Shown piece by piece: positions 6,080-7,370 of a DNA stretch of 7,370 bases. Every line of letters starts with the position of its first letter. Position 1 is the stretch's first letter. This DNA is from Candidatus Moraniibacteriota bacterium (GTDB taxonomy: Bacteria > Patescibacteriota > Minisyncoccia > Moranbacterales > UBA1568). The position numbers were made by a program, and so were the translations under genes. Under the pieces are notes generated by a model, which did not search any database, was not told where the DNA came from, and was given only the letters and a program-made list of their open reading frames with translations. The stretch lies in NCBI GenBank assembly GCA_017992575.1, contig JAGOOJ010000029.1, positions 1 to 7,370 on the forward strand. The letters are read 5' to 3'.

Positions 6080-6451
6080 TTAATTATTTATTACTGCCAA
6101 AATATTTTCTTCTCTCAAAATATAATATTCTTCGCCATCTAGTTTGACTTCATCATAGCCATAGCGAGAAAAGACTACCTTGTCCCCCACTTTGATAGAC
6201 ATAGGAGACCTTTTGCCATTTTCCCATTTACCTTCACCAACAGCGATGACAATACCCTGCTCTGGCTTTTCTTTACTGACAGTGTCAGGGATGATTATTC
6301 CAGAACTAGTAGTATTCAACTCATCCACCGAGAGAGGTTTAAGCAAAATTCGATCATTTAAAGGAGTGATTTTTTCTTTAGATCTAGCAACTGGTTTTTT
6401 ACCACTATTAGCAGATTTTTTTGGTTTTGAGACTTTGGTTTTCTTTTTCAT
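6080..6451 (-). CDS. groES: Co-chaperonin GroES with lysine-rich N-terminal extension
   Basis: The product has 123 residues against about 95-100 for most GroES proteins. The canonical domain begins at ITPLNDRILLKPL (28-40) and includes the mobile loop that docks on GroEL (about 44-58, with GIIIPDTV), the dome loop GEGKWENGKR (72-81), the core IKVGDKVVFSRYG (86-98) and the closing YYILREENILAVI. The first 27 residues (8 or more lysines, with Ser/Pro/Ala) look disordered and have no counterpart in standard GroES. No in-frame ATG, GTG or TTG exists between residue 1 and the canonical start, so the extension is probably translated. The ATG at 6449-6451 has no adjacent Shine-Dalgarno sequence. It is the first gene of the groESL operon, 11 bases before groEL. 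Confidence 0.95.
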   Translation of the reverse strand: MKKKTKVSKPKKSANSGKKPVARSKEKITPLNDRILLKPLSVDELNTTSSGIIIPDTVSKEKPEQGIVIAVGEGKWENGKRSPMSIKVGDKVVFSRYGYDEVKLDGEEYYILREENILAVINN

Positions 6452-6452
6452 G

Positions 6453-6498
6453 CGATTTTGCGAAATCGTGTCGCGCGCTACGTCGATTAAAGCGCGAC
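6453..6498 (-). promoter_or_regulatory. Structured leader ahead of groES
   Basis: Two inverted repeats fill the space before the groES start. One has arms GTCGCGC (6470-6476) and GCGCGAC (6492-6498) around a 15-base loop; the other, CGATTT (6453-6458) with AAATCG (6463-6468), closes on a 4-base loop one base before the ATG. An AAGAGG-like purine run lies just upstream of the first stem on the minus strand. This is not a CIRCE operator (no TTAGCACTC/GAGTGCTAA). A temperature-sensitive or protein-binding leader is possible but is only inferred. Confidence 0.4.
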
Positions 6499-6533
6499 CT
6501 CTTTCTGAAATTTAAGGTTAGTAATGCGCCGGT

Positions 6534-6561
6534 ATTATATTATATTTTTGATTTATTGCAA
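6534..6561 (-). promoter_or_regulatory. Promoter of groES-groEL
   Basis: On the minus strand TTGCAA (6561-6556) and a perfect TATAAT (6539-6534) are 16 bases apart. A second TATAAT overlaps 5 bases upstream. Initiation near 6527 would give a leader of about 76 bases that contains both hairpins described at 6453-6498. No heat-shock sigma-factor box or CIRCE repeat was seen. Confidence 0.65.
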
Positions 6562-6587
6562 TTGGGTTTGACTGTTTAAATTTAGAT

Positions 6588-6623
6588 AAAAAGAACGGCC
6601 GGTCCCCAAGAAGGAGACCGGCC
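6588..6623 (-). terminator. Intrinsic terminator of the PEP-CTERM gene at 6641-7207
   Basis: The 8-bp arms GGCCGGTC (6597-6604) and GACCGGCC (6616-6623) can be extended by two further G-C pairs past one mismatch. On the minus strand the stem is followed by GTTC and five T residues (6592-6588). It begins 17 bases after the stop codon. It is a convincing terminator that insulates the groESL promoter from the gene upstream. Confidence 0.88.
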
Positions 6624-6640
6624 TGTACCGAACGAAAGAA

Positions 6641-7207
6641 CTATACCACCACCTGCCGCCGGCGCCGAAGCAGTCCAGCCCCAACTAGGGCCATACCGAC
6701 CAAGGCATATGTTTCCGGCTCGGGAACGACTTCTACGTTACCCGACCACGCATACACTTCGGTCGGGCTACAACCACTCGGACATTGAGCGGTTATTGTC
6801 CCCACAATGGGGGTGTCGTCGAAACCAACTGCTTTCGCGACACCATTGAAACCCAGCCCCCGAATCTCTACACCGTTCGGCAGAGTGACGGTAGACCACA
6901 GGTTGGCACCCGAAAAGCTCGTCACATCGACTGTAAACCCGCCGAAAGTGAGAAAAGCAGCGAGAGGACCCAGGCCAGCAATATTCGTCGCCGTACCTGT
7001 TGAACCAATCACCGCCCCCAAATCACCCGAACCCGGCGTGATGACCGTAAAACTCGGAATACCGATGAAAGTGGCCGAGTCCAAATCGGGCATCTGGACG
7101 TTAGCGACAGGCGAACCGAAGTTCACGCCACCCGTGATGTAAGCCGCCGGTGCCACCGGGGCGAAAAGAGCGATCGTCAAAGCGATCGCGAAAAGTGTTT
7201 TAAGCAC
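6641..7207 (-). CDS. Secreted PEP-CTERM sorting-domain protein (second of two), GTG start
   Basis: The product has 188 residues. Residues 1-22 (ending APVAPAA) form a signal peptide with a hydrophobic core FAIALTIALFA. The C-terminus carries VVPEPETYALVGMALVGAGLLRRRRQ (160-185): the PEP box at 162-164, a hydrophobic helix, and an arginine cluster, the classic exosortase sorting signal. The mature part is Gly/Thr/Val-rich and beta-like, with two cysteines at 142 and 146 close to the sorting signal; no other domain is recognised. The GTG at 7205-7207 is chosen because GGAGG lies exactly 7 bases upstream; the longer reading from a TTG at 7228 would place that Shine-Dalgarno sequence inside the coding region. 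One 60-base line counted is about 62% G+C and another about 52%. The gene lies about 100 bases from a divergently oriented transposase start and has its own terminator. Export is well supported; its role is unknown. Confidence 0.9.
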   Translation of the reverse strand: MLKTLFAIALTIALFAPVAPAAYITGGVNFGSPVANVQMPDLDSATFIGIPSFTVITPGSGDLGAVIGSTGTATNIAGLGPLAAFLTFGGFTVDVTSFSGANLWSTVTLPNGVEIRGLGFNGVAKAVGFDDTPIVGTITAQCPSGCSPTEVYAWSGNVEVVPEPETYALVGMALVGAGLLRRRRQVVV

Positions 7208-7214
7208 TTTGCAT

Positions 7215-7219
7215 CCTCC
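7215..7219 (-). promoter_or_regulatory. Ribosome binding site that sets a GTG start
   Basis: A GGAGG on the minus strand is 7 bases ahead of the GTG at 7205-7207. An ATG overlapping it runs into a stop after four codons and is not a start for this gene. This motif is the reason the CDS is taken to begin at 7207. Confidence 0.8.
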
Positions 7220-7244
7220 AAGGAACAAGATTAGTACCGGAATG

Positions 7245-7370
7245 TCTTGAGTTAACCTTTGAATTAGGACAGTTAGAATTAATGTATTAGCAAAAATTAA
7301 TTTTGATTGTCATGAAAAAGAAAAAGTTTTCGCATCTTTCCGAAAAAGAAAGATTCGTGATTGAGAAGTT
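7245..7370 (+). mobile_element. Probable left end of an IS30-family insertion sequence (partial)
   Basis: The A/T-rich stretch before the transposase start contains a segment around 7250-7280 (TTTGAATTAGGACAGTTAG) that resembles the terminal repeats seen at IS30-type ends, and its composition differs from the G+C-rich gene to the left. The other end and any target duplication are outside the window, so the boundary is approximate and the element is inferred chiefly from the transposase. Confidence 0.4.
7312..7370 (+). CDS. IS30-family transposase, N-terminal part (cut by window edge)
   Basis: Nineteen codons are visible (MKKKKFSHLSEKERFVIEK) before the right edge. The pattern of basic residues followed by F-x-H-L-S-x-x-E-R-x-x-I-E is the usual opening of IS30-family transposases, where it leads into the helix-turn-helix that binds the terminal repeats; the DDE catalytic domain would follow outside the window. 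It is the only plus-strand gene here and is divergent from the PEP-CTERM gene. No Shine-Dalgarno sequence precedes the ATG at 7312-7314. With so few residues the family call is a good guess rather than proof. Confidence 0.65.
   Translation, partial: MKKKKFSHLSEKERFVIEK

Noticed and set aside
6452..6506. In-frame extension upstream of the groES ATG
   Set aside because: The frame stays open for about 18 codons but contains no ATG, GTG or TTG, and a TAA follows further upstream.
6452..6560. CIRCE operator (HrcA site) before groES
   Set aside because: The inverted repeats present do not match TTAGCACTC-N9-GAGTGCTAA and lie at the start codon rather than at the promoter.
1..7370. Exosortase, CRISPR array, tRNA or rRNA genes
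   Set aside because: I looked for these and saw no Cys-Arg-His membrane protein, no regularly spaced repeats and no tRNA-like arms or rRNA blocks.

Overview
The window most likely comes from a Patescibacteria (CPR) genome, probably of the Parcubacteria type. This is inferred from three things: a GroES with a lysine-rich N-terminal extension followed by a GroEL that lacks the usual Gly-Gly-Met tail, a stand-alone LemA protein beside a glutaredoxin, and AT-rich spacers. TGA is used as a normal stop (the phosphoesterase and the first PEP-CTERM gene both end in it), which argues against the recoded Gracilibacteria/Absconditabacteria lineages. No rRNA gene or other firm marker is present, so the phylum is a best guess.

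All genes except the one at the right edge are on the minus strand. Read in the direction of transcription (right to left) they are: a PEP-CTERM protein gene (6641-7207) with its own terminator; groES-groEL (6451 to 4431) behind a good promoter and a structured leader; a COG2129-type phosphoesterase (4341 to 2857) whose stop overlaps the start of a nucleotidyltransferase-like gene (2860 to 2252), ended by a strong terminator; a DUF457/YdjM-like membrane metal-dependent hydrolase (2032 to 1511); a second PEP-CTERM gene (1419 to 790) with its own promoter, ribosome binding site and terminator; and lemA (680 to 123) followed by the start of a glutaredoxin gene cut by the left edge. At the right edge a plus-strand gene begins (7312) whose first residues look like an IS30-family transposase.

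The window is a mix of housekeeping genes (chaperonin, LemA, glutaredoxin) and accessory material. The two PEP-CTERM genes stand out. They are richer in G+C than groEL (hand counts of single 60-base lines gave about 52-63% against about 38-57%), each has a clear Shine-Dalgarno sequence and its own hairpin terminator, and the one at the right lies next to the probable insertion sequence. No exosortase that would process them is in the window. The other accessory unit is the phosphoesterase/nucleotidyltransferase pair, in which the phosphoesterase carries an insert of roughly 290 residues between its metal-binding motifs. That pair is the best candidate here for an undescribed function, but its role cannot be read from the sequence alone.

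No intergenic stretch exceeds 300 bases. The longest gaps (2033-2251 and 6452-6640) are accounted for by promoters, leaders and terminators.
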